The position numbers were made by a program, and so were the translations under genes. Source: Monoplex corrugatus (taxonomy: Eukaryota; Mollusca; Gastropoda; Littorinimorpha; Ranellidae). From it: a stretch of 64,000 bases of DNA. The stretch's first letter is position 1. Each line of letters starts with the position of its first letter. Below are positions 53,778 through 63,540 of the stretch, piece after piece. The notes below the pieces were generated by a model. That model had not been told where the DNA came from and did no database searches. It worked only from the letters and a program-made list of their open reading frames with translations. The DNA is taken from positions 18,044,489-18,108,488 of the forward strand of contig JAPXFY010000015.1 in NCBI GenBank assembly GCA_030674185.1, given 5' to 3'.

Positions 53778-53823
53778 CTAATATCACTTATATGAAAAGA
53801 CGTTAAATCAAGCAACGAACGAA
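53778..53823 (+). repeat. ACGTT-type retroelement tail motif
   Basis: 'taatatcacttatatgaaaa' then gacgttaaatcaagcaacg, the inverse of the motif at 26966 and 44201, followed by AACG and CA simple repeats. Confidence 0.6.
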
Positions 53824-53925
53824 CACACACACACACACGACACACACACACACAACACACACAACACACACACACACACACACACTCACACACACACCAA
53901 AACACACACACACACAAACAACAAC
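53824..53925. repeat. (CA)n microsatellite
   Basis: CA with CACGACA and AACACA interruptions. Confidence 0.95.
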
Positions 53926-53928
53926 GAA

Positions 53929-54065
53929 CTTCAGATTCCAAAACACATTTATTACTCAAGCATAGAGTATAGGTCCATGGACCTGTCTTAACAGCTAGCT
54001 TTGCTACTCTACTCATGTAACATAAAACCGATGAACACAACAATGTGAAAGAAGGAAGCTATATT
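53929..54065 (+). repeat. Family J repeat, copy 2
   Basis: 'aaaacacatttattactcaa', gcatagagtataggtcc, 'gctttgctactctactcatg' and caatgtgaaagaagg parallel copy 1. Confidence 0.7.
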
Positions 54066-54069
54066 TATA

Positions 54070-54184
54070 AAAGAAAATTAAAAAAAAAAAAAAAAAAAGA
54101 GAGAGAGAGAGAGAGAGGGGATACGATAGAAATAGACACTTAAGCCCATTCACAAAATCATAATGAAACAGAGGGAGGGAGGGA

Positions 54185-54237
<53 letters not shown>

Positions 54238-54320
54238 GAGAAAGAGAGAGAGAATACGATAGAAATAGACACTTAAGCCCATTCACAAAATCATAATGAA
54301 ACAGAGGGAGGGGGTGGTTT
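54070..54320. repeat. Poly-A, (GA)n, and a 145-bp-spaced duplication
   Basis: 'atacgatagaaatagacact' + taagcccattcacaaaatca + taatgaaacagagggaggg occurs at about 54120 and 54256, with GA and GACA simple repeat between. Confidence 0.9.
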
Positions 54321-54431
54321 CTTTACTACATGGAACTAGATCATGATAATCAATGTTTCTAGTCCATGCACATCATTGCATAAAGTGCTGTCACTGAACT
54401 TAGTACATCCAATTTATAAAAAAAGAAAAAA

Positions 54432-54504
<73 letters not shown>

Positions 54505-54629
54505 TGTTACATATTTTGTGTTTTCCACCCTCCCCTGTTGTTTCTGTAACACCCCCTCACGACCTTTTATATTATTCAGTCTCCAACCCTTTCCCACCTA
54601 CCTAAAGTTTTATCATGCATTATCATTAT
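54321..54629. other. Spacer with poly-A and (GA)n
   Basis: A-rich at 54418-54440 then (GA)n to 54500. No gene. Confidence 0.7.
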
Positions 54630-55030
54630 TATGCTCTCTCTCTCTCTGCGTCTCTTTCTCTCTCTCTCTCCTGTCTCTCTCTCTGCATCTGTCTGTCTGT
54701 CTCTCTCTCTCACTTTCTCTCTGCGTCTCTTTCTGTCTCTTTGTCTCTGTCTTTGTTTCTCTGTCTCTGTGTGTCTGTCTCTGTGTCTGTCTCTCTGTCT
54801 CCCTTCTGTCTCTGTCTGTCTGTATGTCTCTCTGTCTGTCCCTCTCTTTGTCTCTGTTCTCTGTCTGTCTGTCTGTCTTTCTTTGTCTCTCTCATTCCTC
54901 TCTCTGTCTGTCTGTTTCTCTGTTTCTGTCTGTCTCTCTGTGTCTCTCTCTGTTTCTGTCTGTCTCTTTCTGTCTCTGTCTGTCTCTCTGTTCTCTCTGT
55001 TTCTGTCTGTCTGTCTCTGTCTGTCTCCTT
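54630..55030. repeat. CT/GTCT-rich tract, ~400 bp
   Basis: Degenerate CT, GTCT and GTTTCT units. The 182-aa and 231-aa frames on the two strands come from it. Confidence 0.9.
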
Positions 55031-55067
55031 TACACGGGCTGGTTGGTTCTTTTGATATTGCCATAGA

Positions 55068-55245
55068 CAAGATCTGATATCTCGAGTTCAATCCCAGCCC
55101 GCAACATAAAACAACAGGCCTGTTCACAGCCCATCTTAATGTTTCCATCCTTCTGGTGGTGTCAGCTTCGTGTTTCATTGGTCCCCTCTCACCCCACCCC
55201 CCCCATTCCGAGACATTCCAAACTCTTCTTTGTCTTCTCTTTGTC
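55068..55245 (+). repeat. Family C copy, 3' truncated
   Basis: 'gatctgatatctcgagttca', atcccagcccgcaacataaa, 'catcttaatgtttccatcct' and tctggtggtgtcagctt match C at 27370 and the window start. Confidence 0.75.
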
Positions 55246-55439
55246 TTTCCTTCTCTCGTTATGCTGCACAAGCTTCCAGAGAAAACATGGATACCTTCTC
55301 TGCTTTATGCATCAGCTCAGGATACCGCATTTCCAACAACAGCATTAGCAGCACGATTGCAAGAACATGACAGCCGTAATGGTAACATCAACAAAAACAT
55401 GACTAATAGAATAAAACAACCTTCGACGACAATATAATA
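55246..55439. other. Spacer
   Basis: No gene seen. Confidence 0.5.
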
Positions 55440-55852
55440 ACAACAACAGTGATGTGATAAAGAACAAAGTAAACAATAGACAAACAATAACAAACAACAA
55501 CAACAACAAGAAGAAGAACATAACAACAACATTGACATCAACAAAAACAAACAATAGCAATACAACAACAACAGCAAAAACAACAAAAGCAGCAATAACA
55601 TTACAAGAAACAAACAGCAGTAGCAGTACAACAACAACAACATCAACACAAACGAATAACAATAACAGTAAAACAACAACAGAAACAACAACAACATCCT
55701 CAGCAGCAGCAGCAGCTTAAACGAATAACAATAACAGTGCAACAACAACAACTGTACAAGAACAACAACAACAACATAACTACAATAGCAAAAAAAAAAA
55801 ATCAGACACGCAACACCAATTAAAATAAACGATAGCAGTAAACAATAAAAGC
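55440..55852. repeat. CAA-rich degenerate repeat
   Basis: AACAAC-type units with CAGCAG patches. 'cattgacatcaacaaaaaca' at 55530 looks like an ancestral, diverged form of the 41-bp unit downstream. Confidence 0.85.
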
Positions 55853-56720
55853 AACATCAACAAAACCAAACAAAATAGCATTATAACAACAATGACGTCA
55901 ACAAAACCAAACAAAATAGCATTATAACAACAATGACGTCAACAAAAACAAACAAAATAGCATTATAACAACAATGAAGACAACAAAAACAAACAAAATA
56001 GCATTATAACAACAATGACGTCAACAAAACGAAACAAAATAGCATTATAACAACAATGACGTCAACAAAACCAAACAAAATAGCATTATAACAATGACGT
56101 CAACAAAACAAACAAAATAGCATTATAACAACAATGACGTCAACAAAAACCAAACAAAATAGCAATATAAAAACAATGACGTCAACAAAAACAAACAAAA
56201 TAGCAATATAACAACAATGACGTCAACAAAACCAAACAAAATAGCAATATAACAACAATGACGTCAACAAAACCAAACAAAATAGCAATATAACAACAAT
56301 GACGTCAACAAAACCAAACAAAATAGCATTATAACAACAATGACGTCAACAAAACCAAACAAAATAGCATTATAACAACAATGACGTCAGCAAAACCAAA
56401 CAAAATAGCATTATAACAACAATGACGTCAACAAAAACAAACAAAATAGCAATATAACAACAATGACGTCAACAAAACCAACAAAATAGCATTATAACAA
56501 CAATGACGTCAACAAAAACAAACAAAATAGCAATATAACAACAATGACGTCAACAAAACCAAACAAAATAGCAATATAACACAATGACGTCAACAAAACA
56601 AACAAAATAGCATATAACAACAATGACGTCAACAAAACCAAACAAAATAGCATTATAACAACAATGACGTCAACAAAACAAACAAAATAGCATTATAACA
56701 ACAATGACATCACAAAAACA
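55853..56720. repeat. 41-bp array carrying 19 TGACGTCA sites
   Basis: The unit is aacaacaatg-acgtcaacaa-aaccaaacaa-aatagcatta-t (41 bp), 21 or so units. I count 19 exact TGACGTCA palindromes between 55893 and 56671. Two units are mutated (aatgaagaca near 55977 and aatgacatca near 56705). TGACGTCA is the consensus cAMP-response element bound by CREB/ATF bZIP factors. Whether it is bound here is unknown. Confidence 0.95.
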
Positions 56721-57075
56721 AACAGTAGCAATACAAGCAAGAACAGCAACACCAGCACAACAATAACAACAGTAACAGTAACAGCAACAACACAACAGGC
56801 GCCATAGACAGCATAGTAAGAAGTTTATACCACTGCTGCCTGCCACTAAAACAGGCAGTAACAGCTTGGGGGAGGAGGTGGGAGTTGGGGGGGGGGTATA
56901 AAAAACTGACTGATACGACAACCTGGAAACATTGCCCTGAAAACTCGCCCCCCCCCCCCCAAAGCTCCCCCAAGCGGCCCCCCCCCCCCCCTCATCTTAC
57001 ACGTTACGGCGATAGTGTTTGTTCCGTCCGCTGAAACGTTTCCCTGTTTGATGTATTGCACTTTTCTGTGTGCAG
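56721..57075. other. Spacer with CAA patch, G and C runs
   Basis: CAA/CAG patch to 56800, G run near 56888-56897, C runs at 56949-56960 and 56980-56991. No gene. Confidence 0.6.
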
Positions 57076-57117
57076 TTGGGGTGTGTGTGTGTGGTGGTGG
57101 TGGGGGTGGTGTGTGGT

Positions 57118-57189
<72 letters not shown>

Positions 57190-57212
57190 TGTGTGTGTCT
57201 GTGTGTGTAAGA
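57076..57212. repeat. (TG)n microsatellite
   Basis: GTGGTGG patch then (TG)n with TCTG at the end. Confidence 0.95.
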
Positions 57213-57229
57213 GAGAGAGAGGGAGAGAG

Positions 57230-58100
57230 GAAACTGAAACTGAAACTGAAACTGTTTATTGTCATTACCCGAAAAGGTCTTTTGAAAGGGGGATACAATT
57301 TTCCAGTAGTGCGACACATAATCCACTCTTTGTATGTGCGCATATTCTTCACGCTAATCAAAAAAAAATATCGAACATCCATTCCTTGAATATCAACATA
57401 TTCAAATCATATATAATGAACAATTATCCATTTTATCAGTACTACATAATGCAAACAAACAAACAAATATCAAAACAGTGTTCCTACATTCAGGCCAATA
57501 ATTTGTCTAGGTTTAGACAAACCAAAATCTTTTCACACACCCACACACACACACACGCACCCATATACACTCACGCGCGGGCGCGCGCTCGTGCGCACGC
57601 ACACACACACATCAAAACTATAATATGATAAAACATCTGGGCTAGACCACCCAAACCTTACATTTAGTAATAATAATATAATCTTCACATAACTGCCCCA
57701 TAATACTCTGTTAACAAGGGACATCACTATGCCTTTTATTTATTTGTTTTTGGTTTGTTTTTGTTTTTGTTTTTTGTTTTTTTGTTAACATGTATAGTAG
57801 ACCCTTAAGTGTCTATATACCCTTTCAATATCCACTTCTAACATATTCTACAAATATACCATTATTTTCATATTATTAGCTACTCTTAAATTATCGGCAA
57901 ACAAAGCAAAATAAAGCAAATGAAAACAGCTCTTTACAAAACAGTCTATAATAAAGCGGCTTCTTTGGAGTTAATGTGATATAGCCCATATCAGTCAAAG
58001 GAGATTAAATTAATCCCAGTATAATATTGTCTAGCACTATTGTCGGGCTTGTAAGTGTTTATGTCTTATTTTTTGTGCTTCCGCAATGTATAGTGCCACT
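57230..58100. other. AT-rich spacer starting with (CTGAAA)n
   Basis: (CTGAAA)n at 57232-57255, then 'gtttattgtcattacccgaa' and 'gatacaattttccagtagtg', which weakly resembles 25216-25240. A (CA)/(CG) patch lies at 57535-57615 and a (GTTTTT) patch at 57745-57785. No gene found. Confidence 0.55.
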
Positions 58101-58103
58101 GAT

Positions 58104-58106
<3 letters not shown>

Positions 58107-58140
<34 letters not shown>

Positions 58141-58263
58141 TGTTGTGTGTGTATGTGTGTGTGTTTTGTATAAATGTATGTGTGTGGTGTGTTTGTGTGC
58201 GCGCGTGTGTGTGATATAGTTTGTATTTGTGTGTGCGTGCGTGCGTGCGTGCGTGCGTGCGTG

Positions 58264-58327
<64 letters not shown>

Positions 58328-58399
58328 GTGGTGGTGTGCTGTGTTGTGTTGAAGTGTGGTGTGTGTGTGTGTGTGAATGAGTGAGAGTGTGTGTTGTGT

Positions 58400-58475
<76 letters not shown>

Positions 58476-58657
58476 GTGTTTTGTTGCGTGTGTGTGTGTT
58501 TTGTTGTGTTGTGTTGTGTTATGTTGCGTGTGTGCGTGTCTAATTTTTGTGTGTGTATGCTTCTATGCACGTATGTAGTTTGTACTGTCTCTGTCTGTCT
58601 GTCTGTCTCTGTCGTCTGTCTGTCCTCTCTCTCTCTCTGCGCTCATACCAGCATGTG

Positions 58658-58705
<48 letters not shown>

Positions 58706-58723
58706 TGTGTGTGATGTGTGTGT

Positions 58724-58766
<43 letters not shown>

Positions 58767-58770
58767 AATA
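58107..58770. repeat. (GA)n and (TG)n complex, ~660 bp
   Basis: GA at 58107-58134. TG with TGCG (58233-58262), TTG and GGTG variants to 58540. GTCT at 58590-58630. TG with GGTG and GATG at 58663-58768. Confidence 0.95.
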
Positions 58771-59080
58771 CCGAGATCAAAGTTGTGTGAAATACCCAAC
58801 ATTATTGTTATAGTACTGAATATCGTCTTACCACTAAGCCTTCGACAGATGACAAACAGAAAGGGACAGATAGCTCAACGGATTTTTGACATTCACAGTC
58901 TGCCCGTTAAGACTGTTGAAAGCTGACATCAAACACAGATGTGTCATCAACGTACCGTTCTTTGAAATCACAGTGATAAAGGCCTACCTTAGTCGTCAAA
59001 CAGAAGTTCATGTGACATATTCAACACAGCTTTTTCTGTCATCGAGGCTGTGGAAAGGCATAGTACCCTTGTGGTGGTGT
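58771..59080. other. Spacer
   Basis: Unique-looking, no gene seen. Confidence 0.5.
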
Positions 59081-59096
59081 TGTGTGTGTGTGTGTG

Positions 59097-59170
<74 letters not shown>

Positions 59171-59182
59171 TGTTGTGTGTTT

Positions 59183-59224
<42 letters not shown>
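59081..59224. repeat. (TG)n microsatellite
   Basis: TG with TTG, GAGTG and TTGG interruptions. Confidence 0.95.
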
Positions 59225-59225
<1 letters not shown>

Positions 59226-59699
59226 TTTCCTATTCCACATTATCGGCCACAGAATCTGAGACAAGTTTTTTCTTAATCAATACAAACTACCCAGTCATCC
59301 TCACAATTACCAGGCACACGAAGAAGTCTATTACCCATTATTTTGTTCCACGTCCAAGCTAGCTTTCAATCACTGGACAGCAAGATAAGACTGATAGGAC
59401 TGAACACTACTGATGTCATTTTGTGGATAACCGACTTCCACGAGCAAAGATACGGGCCCATTGTGACAAAATGGAAATACATTAATACGTAAGCCTATTG
59501 CCTGCCGCCTTGCAACAGATGTCAGCTTTAAGCTGCCTGTAGAGGGAATACATTGATACGTAAGCCTATTGTCTGCCTTTCTATTACGATAGTAAGCGTA
59601 GAGTACAGACACCTCCTGTCACGCAGTCTCAGTCCTCGATGGATGAAATTCCACAGCATCATGATTACCATCGTCATCATCATCATCATCAACGCAGCA
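59225..59699. other. Spacer with a short duplication
   Basis: 'atacgtaagcctattg' occurs at 59485 and 59558 with similar flanks, about 73 bp apart. (CAT)n at 59675-59690. No gene. Confidence 0.6.
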
Positions 59700-59703
59700 T
59701 TAA

Positions 59704-59990
59704 CCCTTCGACTCCCGTACCTTGTTCACCAGCATCCTGCATTGCCAACCATGCTAGCAAAGCAAAAACTTAACCCTTTGATTCCTTCACACTTAGCAGT
59801 TGGTGGATAGGGTGCTGGAGTCAAAAGGTTAACCCTTTGACTCCCGTACCCTGTCCACCAACACCCTGCATTGCCTACCAGGCTTGAAAACAGAAACTTA
59901 ACCCTTTGGTTCCTTCACCCTGTCCACCAGCTTCTTGTAGGAAGGGGTTAAGATTTTGCAGTTGGATGAATGGATGCAAGAGTCAAAGGG
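59704..59990. mobile_element. Family P element
   Basis: TTAA lies at 59700-59703 and 59991-59994. It contains two tandem left halves ('cctgcattgccaaccatgct' and 'cctgcattgcctaccaggct') and right half units. The right border abuts the first 65-bp minisatellite unit exactly at its attaatgggtaat. Confidence 0.85.
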
Positions 59991-60070
59991 TTAATGGGTA
60001 ATAGATTTCCTTGTGTGCGTGGTAATAGTGAGGATGATTGGGTAATTTATATTGATTAATGGATAATACC
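59991..60070. repeat. Detached first unit of the 65-bp array
   Basis: 'gggtaatagatttccttgtg' to 'tttatattgattaatgg' is one unit of the array that continues at 60541. It is separated by about 90 bases of other sequence and a B element. Confidence 0.85.
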
Positions 60071-60130
60071 TACTTACTTACCTACTTACTTACCTATCGA
60101 TGATTAAGAAAATAATGGCTTCACATAGTT

Positions 60131-60541
60131 GATAGGTGGCTGAGCATTTGGGCATTGACTAGGGGGAGGGGTCCGGTTCTGTCATGTGAGACGAGTTTAT
60201 ACAGAATAACTAGTTGTGTTGTGAGTCAGACCTTTATTTATTTATTTATTTACTTTATATATATGTTCCTTTTTTGAAGGTAAGATATACACATACACAT
60301 GACGTCATTTACATGTAACCAAGATTATTCCAGTGGTAGGCTGATAAAATACCAGTATGAAATATAGACTAGGTAAAACATAGTCTAGGTAGGGCTTCAG
60401 GACCTGGCCAGCTCAAAGGTTTATGTGCAGGCTTAAGGCTTGTGCCATGATCACCATACACGTGACACCTGTGACGTTAGTGCATATGGAATTCGTTCCG
60501 AGCGCGGAGATGTCTTCTTGAGAAACTGAAACTGAAACTGG
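60131..60541 (-). mobile_element. Family B repeat, near full length
   Basis: On the minus strand: (CAGTTT)n at 60526-60541, then the full B body to 'ggctgagcattt'-region at 60138. It has a (TTTA)n patch at 60232-60252. It sits between the first and second units of the 65-bp array. Confidence 0.8.
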
Positions 60542-61430
60542 GTAATAGACTTCCTTGTGTGCGTGGTAATAGTGAGGATGACTGGGTAGTTTGTATTGAT
60601 TAATGGGTAATAGACTTCCTTGTGTGCGTGGTAATAGTGAGGATGACTGGGTATTTGTATTGATTAATGGGTAATAGACTTCCTTGTGTGCGTGGTAATA
60701 GTGAGGATGACTGGGTAGTTTGTATTGATTAATGGGTAATAGACTTCCTTGTGTGCGTGGTAATAGTGAGGATGACTGGGTATTTGTATGATTAATGGGT
60801 AATAGACTTCCTTGTGTGCGTGGTAATAGTGAGGATGACTGGGTAATTTGTATTGATTAATGGTAATAGACTTCCTTGTGTGCGTGGTAATAGTGAGGAT
60901 GACTGGGTAATTTGTATTGATTAATGGGTAATAGACTTCCTTGTGTGCGTGGTAATAGTGAGGATGACTGGGTAATTTGTATTGATTAATGGGTAATAGA
61001 CTTCCTTGTGTGCGTGGTAATAGTGAGGATGACTGGGTAATTTGTATTGATTAATGGGTAATAGACTTCCTTGTGTGCGTGGTAATAGTGAGGATGACTG
61101 GGTAATTTGTATTGATTAATGGGTAATAGACTTCCTTGTGTGCGCGGTAATAGTGAGGATGACTGGGTAATTTGTATTGATTAATGGGTAATAGACTTCC
61201 TTGTGTGCGCGGTAATAGTGAGGATGACTGGGTAATTTGTATTGATTAATAGGTAATAGACTTCCTTGTGTGCGCGGTAATAGTGAGGATGACTGGGTAA
61301 TTTGTATTGATTAATAGGTAATAGACTTCCTTGTGTGCGCGGTAATAGTGAGGATGACTGGGTAATTTGTATTGATTAATGGGTAATAGACTTCCTTGTG
61401 CGCGTGGTAATAGTGAGGATGGCTAGCTGG
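60541..61430. repeat. 65-bp minisatellite
   Basis: The unit is gggtaataga-cttccttgtg-tgcgtggtaa-tagtgaggat-gactgggtaa-tttgtattga-ttaat (65 bp), 13.7 copies. The first four alternate between gggtagtttg and gggtatttg, a two-unit period. Four consecutive units near the end share gtgcgcgg in place of gtgcgtgg. Confidence 0.95.
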
Positions 61431-61504
61431 TTAGCTTGAATTGATTACACCTGTCTGCAGCGTCGTGTTATAGAGTAGCATCGGGTTAGAGACAGAGTAA
61501 TATC

Positions 61505-61885
61505 AGGTTCACCTGTATGTGTTCGATAAAGTCTTACGTACTTAGATTTGACAGTTGGGTACATGTATTAAGTGCATTTTTGGGTCTAGGTAAATGGAAT
61601 ATGTAGAAGCAATTTTAGGTAATTTGGGTACGTTTTTATATATGTTTTGGTGTCCTTAATTGTGTTTAGATTTGTAATAAAGTTTGTTTTTTAATCCCCT
61701 TTGAGATAAATTGGATGGAGTGGTCAACGCCAAAGACATCTTCTTAGAATATGTGCGCGAATGCATTGATATGTGTACTTAATTTTCTTTTCCTTTTTTA
61801 CCTGTTGAAGTATTGTGTTTTGAAACGGTTATAGCACTAATATGGCTCTAGTCAGTCGGCTGGGCTTTAAACAAACAGTAAAAAT
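61505..61885 (+). mobile_element. Family A, 5'-truncated
   Basis: Starts at 'cacctgtatgtgttcgataa' and runs to 'agtcggctgggctttaaaca' aacagtaaaaatgacag. The flanks both carry tatagagtagcat (61470 and 61970 region), so it sits in an older local repeat. Confidence 0.8.
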
Positions 61886-62309
61886 GACAGGTTATACAGT
61901 AGTTCAGATGATAGAGTAGCATGTTATAAAGTAGCATGATGTTAAAGAGTAGCATCAGGGTATAGAGTGCTAAAGAGTAGCAAGATTGTTGCAGTGGATA
62001 GAACTTTGGCTTGTGGCGTAGTCATTTGGCAGACGACCCCCCCCCCCCCCCCATACAGTTGAATCGAAGACAGACCAGCGCGTTCAGAACGTGCTTCACT
62101 GTGTACACAGTTGTCAAGTTCTAACGGAAGATGAGCGAGCTGAATTTTTGTAAGTGGTCGGGTGGGGGGGGGGGGGGGTGGTGAAAGCATGGCAATCTTC
62201 CCCACCCCCTTCCCCATCTTCTTTCAAGACTGTTGTGTTCACAGTACGGCACAGCCCATATCCTTCCCTTTTCTATTTTCTGTATTTGTTATTGTTATAT
62301 GTGATGTCT
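61886..62309. other. Spacer with C and G runs
   Basis: 'agagtagca' units at 61911-61981, C15 at 62037-62052, G run at 62164-62178. No gene. Confidence 0.6.
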
Positions 62310-62390
62310 ACTCCCTGAGGGGATGCCGGAGGCTCTTTCAGTATAAATAGTATCCCCACCTTCTGAAAATTCTGTGCTATAAATTGCTTT
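62310..62390 (+). mobile_element. Family A, 5' fragment only
   Basis: 'gaggggatgccggaggctct' then tttcagtataaatagtatcc and 'ccaccttctgaaaattctgt'. Stops after 80 bases and so keeps the 5' hairpin end without the tail, which is unusual for a retroposon. Confidence 0.75.
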
Positions 62391-62499
62391 CTGAACTCTC
62401 AGTCAGTAGTAATAATAATGACATGATGATGATGATAATAATGATGATAGTAATAATAAAACAATAACAATAGCCCTCTTACTTTCTGACGTCTCAGTA

Positions 62500-62549
<50 letters not shown>

Positions 62550-62720
62550 ATATCCAGTTAGCCCTGTTGCCTTTCTGAAATCTTAGTCCAAAAATAGAAA
62601 TGATAATAAAAATGGCGCTGCACTACAACAACACGCTGTCAACAGGAAGAGCAGGCCATGTTTCACATGGTAAACCCATTGTGTCAGAAAGGAAAGAAGA
62701 TGAAAATGAATACTTTATTT
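62391..62720 (+). repeat. SINE 3'-region repeats with (GAT)n
   Basis: 'ctttctgaactctcagtc', 'ctttctgacgtctcag' and 'cctttctgaaatcttagtcc' are three related starts of the SINE 3' part seen at 28330-28440. Each is followed by GAT/AAT trinucleotides; the last continues to 'gtttcacatggtaaacccat'. (GAT)n at 62502-62550. Confidence 0.65.
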
Positions 62721-62896
62721 CCCAAAATGGCAGTATGACGATGACATCAGATTACACATAAACCTTCAGCTAATCAAAGTCAGTGTGAGGATGGCAAACC
62801 AGAATCGTTTAAAAAAAAAATTTGACAAGGCGTCATCTTCTCAAGCTCAACGTAAACAACAACGAATTTATGCGACGTTCTGTTTTTTTGTCTTAA

Positions 62897-63383
62897 CCCT
62901 TTGACTCCCGCACCCTATCCACCAACTGCAAAGATTTAACCCTTTGACTCCCGCACCCTATCCACCAACTGCAAAGACTTAACCGTTTGACTCCTGCACC
63001 CTATCTACCAACTGCAAAGACTTAACCCTTTGACTCCCGCATCCTATCCACCAACTGCAAAGACTTAACCCTTTGACTCGCGCATCCTATCCACCAACTG
63101 CAAAGACTTGACCCTTTGACTCCCGCACCCTATCCACCAACTGCAAAGACTTGACCCTTTGACTCCCACACCCTATCCACCAACTGCAAAGACTTAGCTC
63201 TTTGACTCCCGCACCCTATCCACCAACTGCAAAGACTTAATCCTTTGACTCCCTTACCCTATCCACCAACTTCTTGCAGGAAACTGGTGGATAGGGCGAA
63301 GGAGTCAAAGGGTTAAGTTTTTGCTTTTGCTTGTATGGTTGACGATGCAGGATGCTGGTGGACAGGATGCTTGAGTCAAAGGG
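62897..63383. mobile_element. Family P element with 43-bp array
   Basis: TTAA lies at 62893-62896 and 63384-63387. Nine or so left-facing 43-bp half units are followed by the foldback 'cttcttgcaggaaactgg' and a right arm with 'tatggttgacgatgcaggat'. It is the mirror arrangement of the 30.1-30.7 kb element. Confidence 0.9.
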
Positions 63384-63399
63384 TTAAGTGCAGTGTGTT

Positions 63400-63540
63400 T
63401 GTTTCTTTGTCGTCCTTTAGAATGTTTGACAAAGGGCAGATGGCTGAAAATTTGCGGCTGTCTTTGTTTCGTCAGTAATATATTATTTTGATTGTGTTTT
63501 CTGTATGTGTCTGGTTTCTGTTTGCTCGATCGCTGCGTCA
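63400..63540 (+). repeat. Family D repeat
   Basis: 'gtttgacaaagggcagatgg' then ctgaaaatttgcggctgtc and 'gtctggtttctgtttgctcg'. Its left edge adjoins the TTAA of the P element. Confidence 0.7.

Noticed and set aside
62502..62550. (GAT)n as a hidden LINE-1 tail
   Set aside because: No LINE-1 coding sequence adjoins it on either side. It follows SINE 3' sequence instead.
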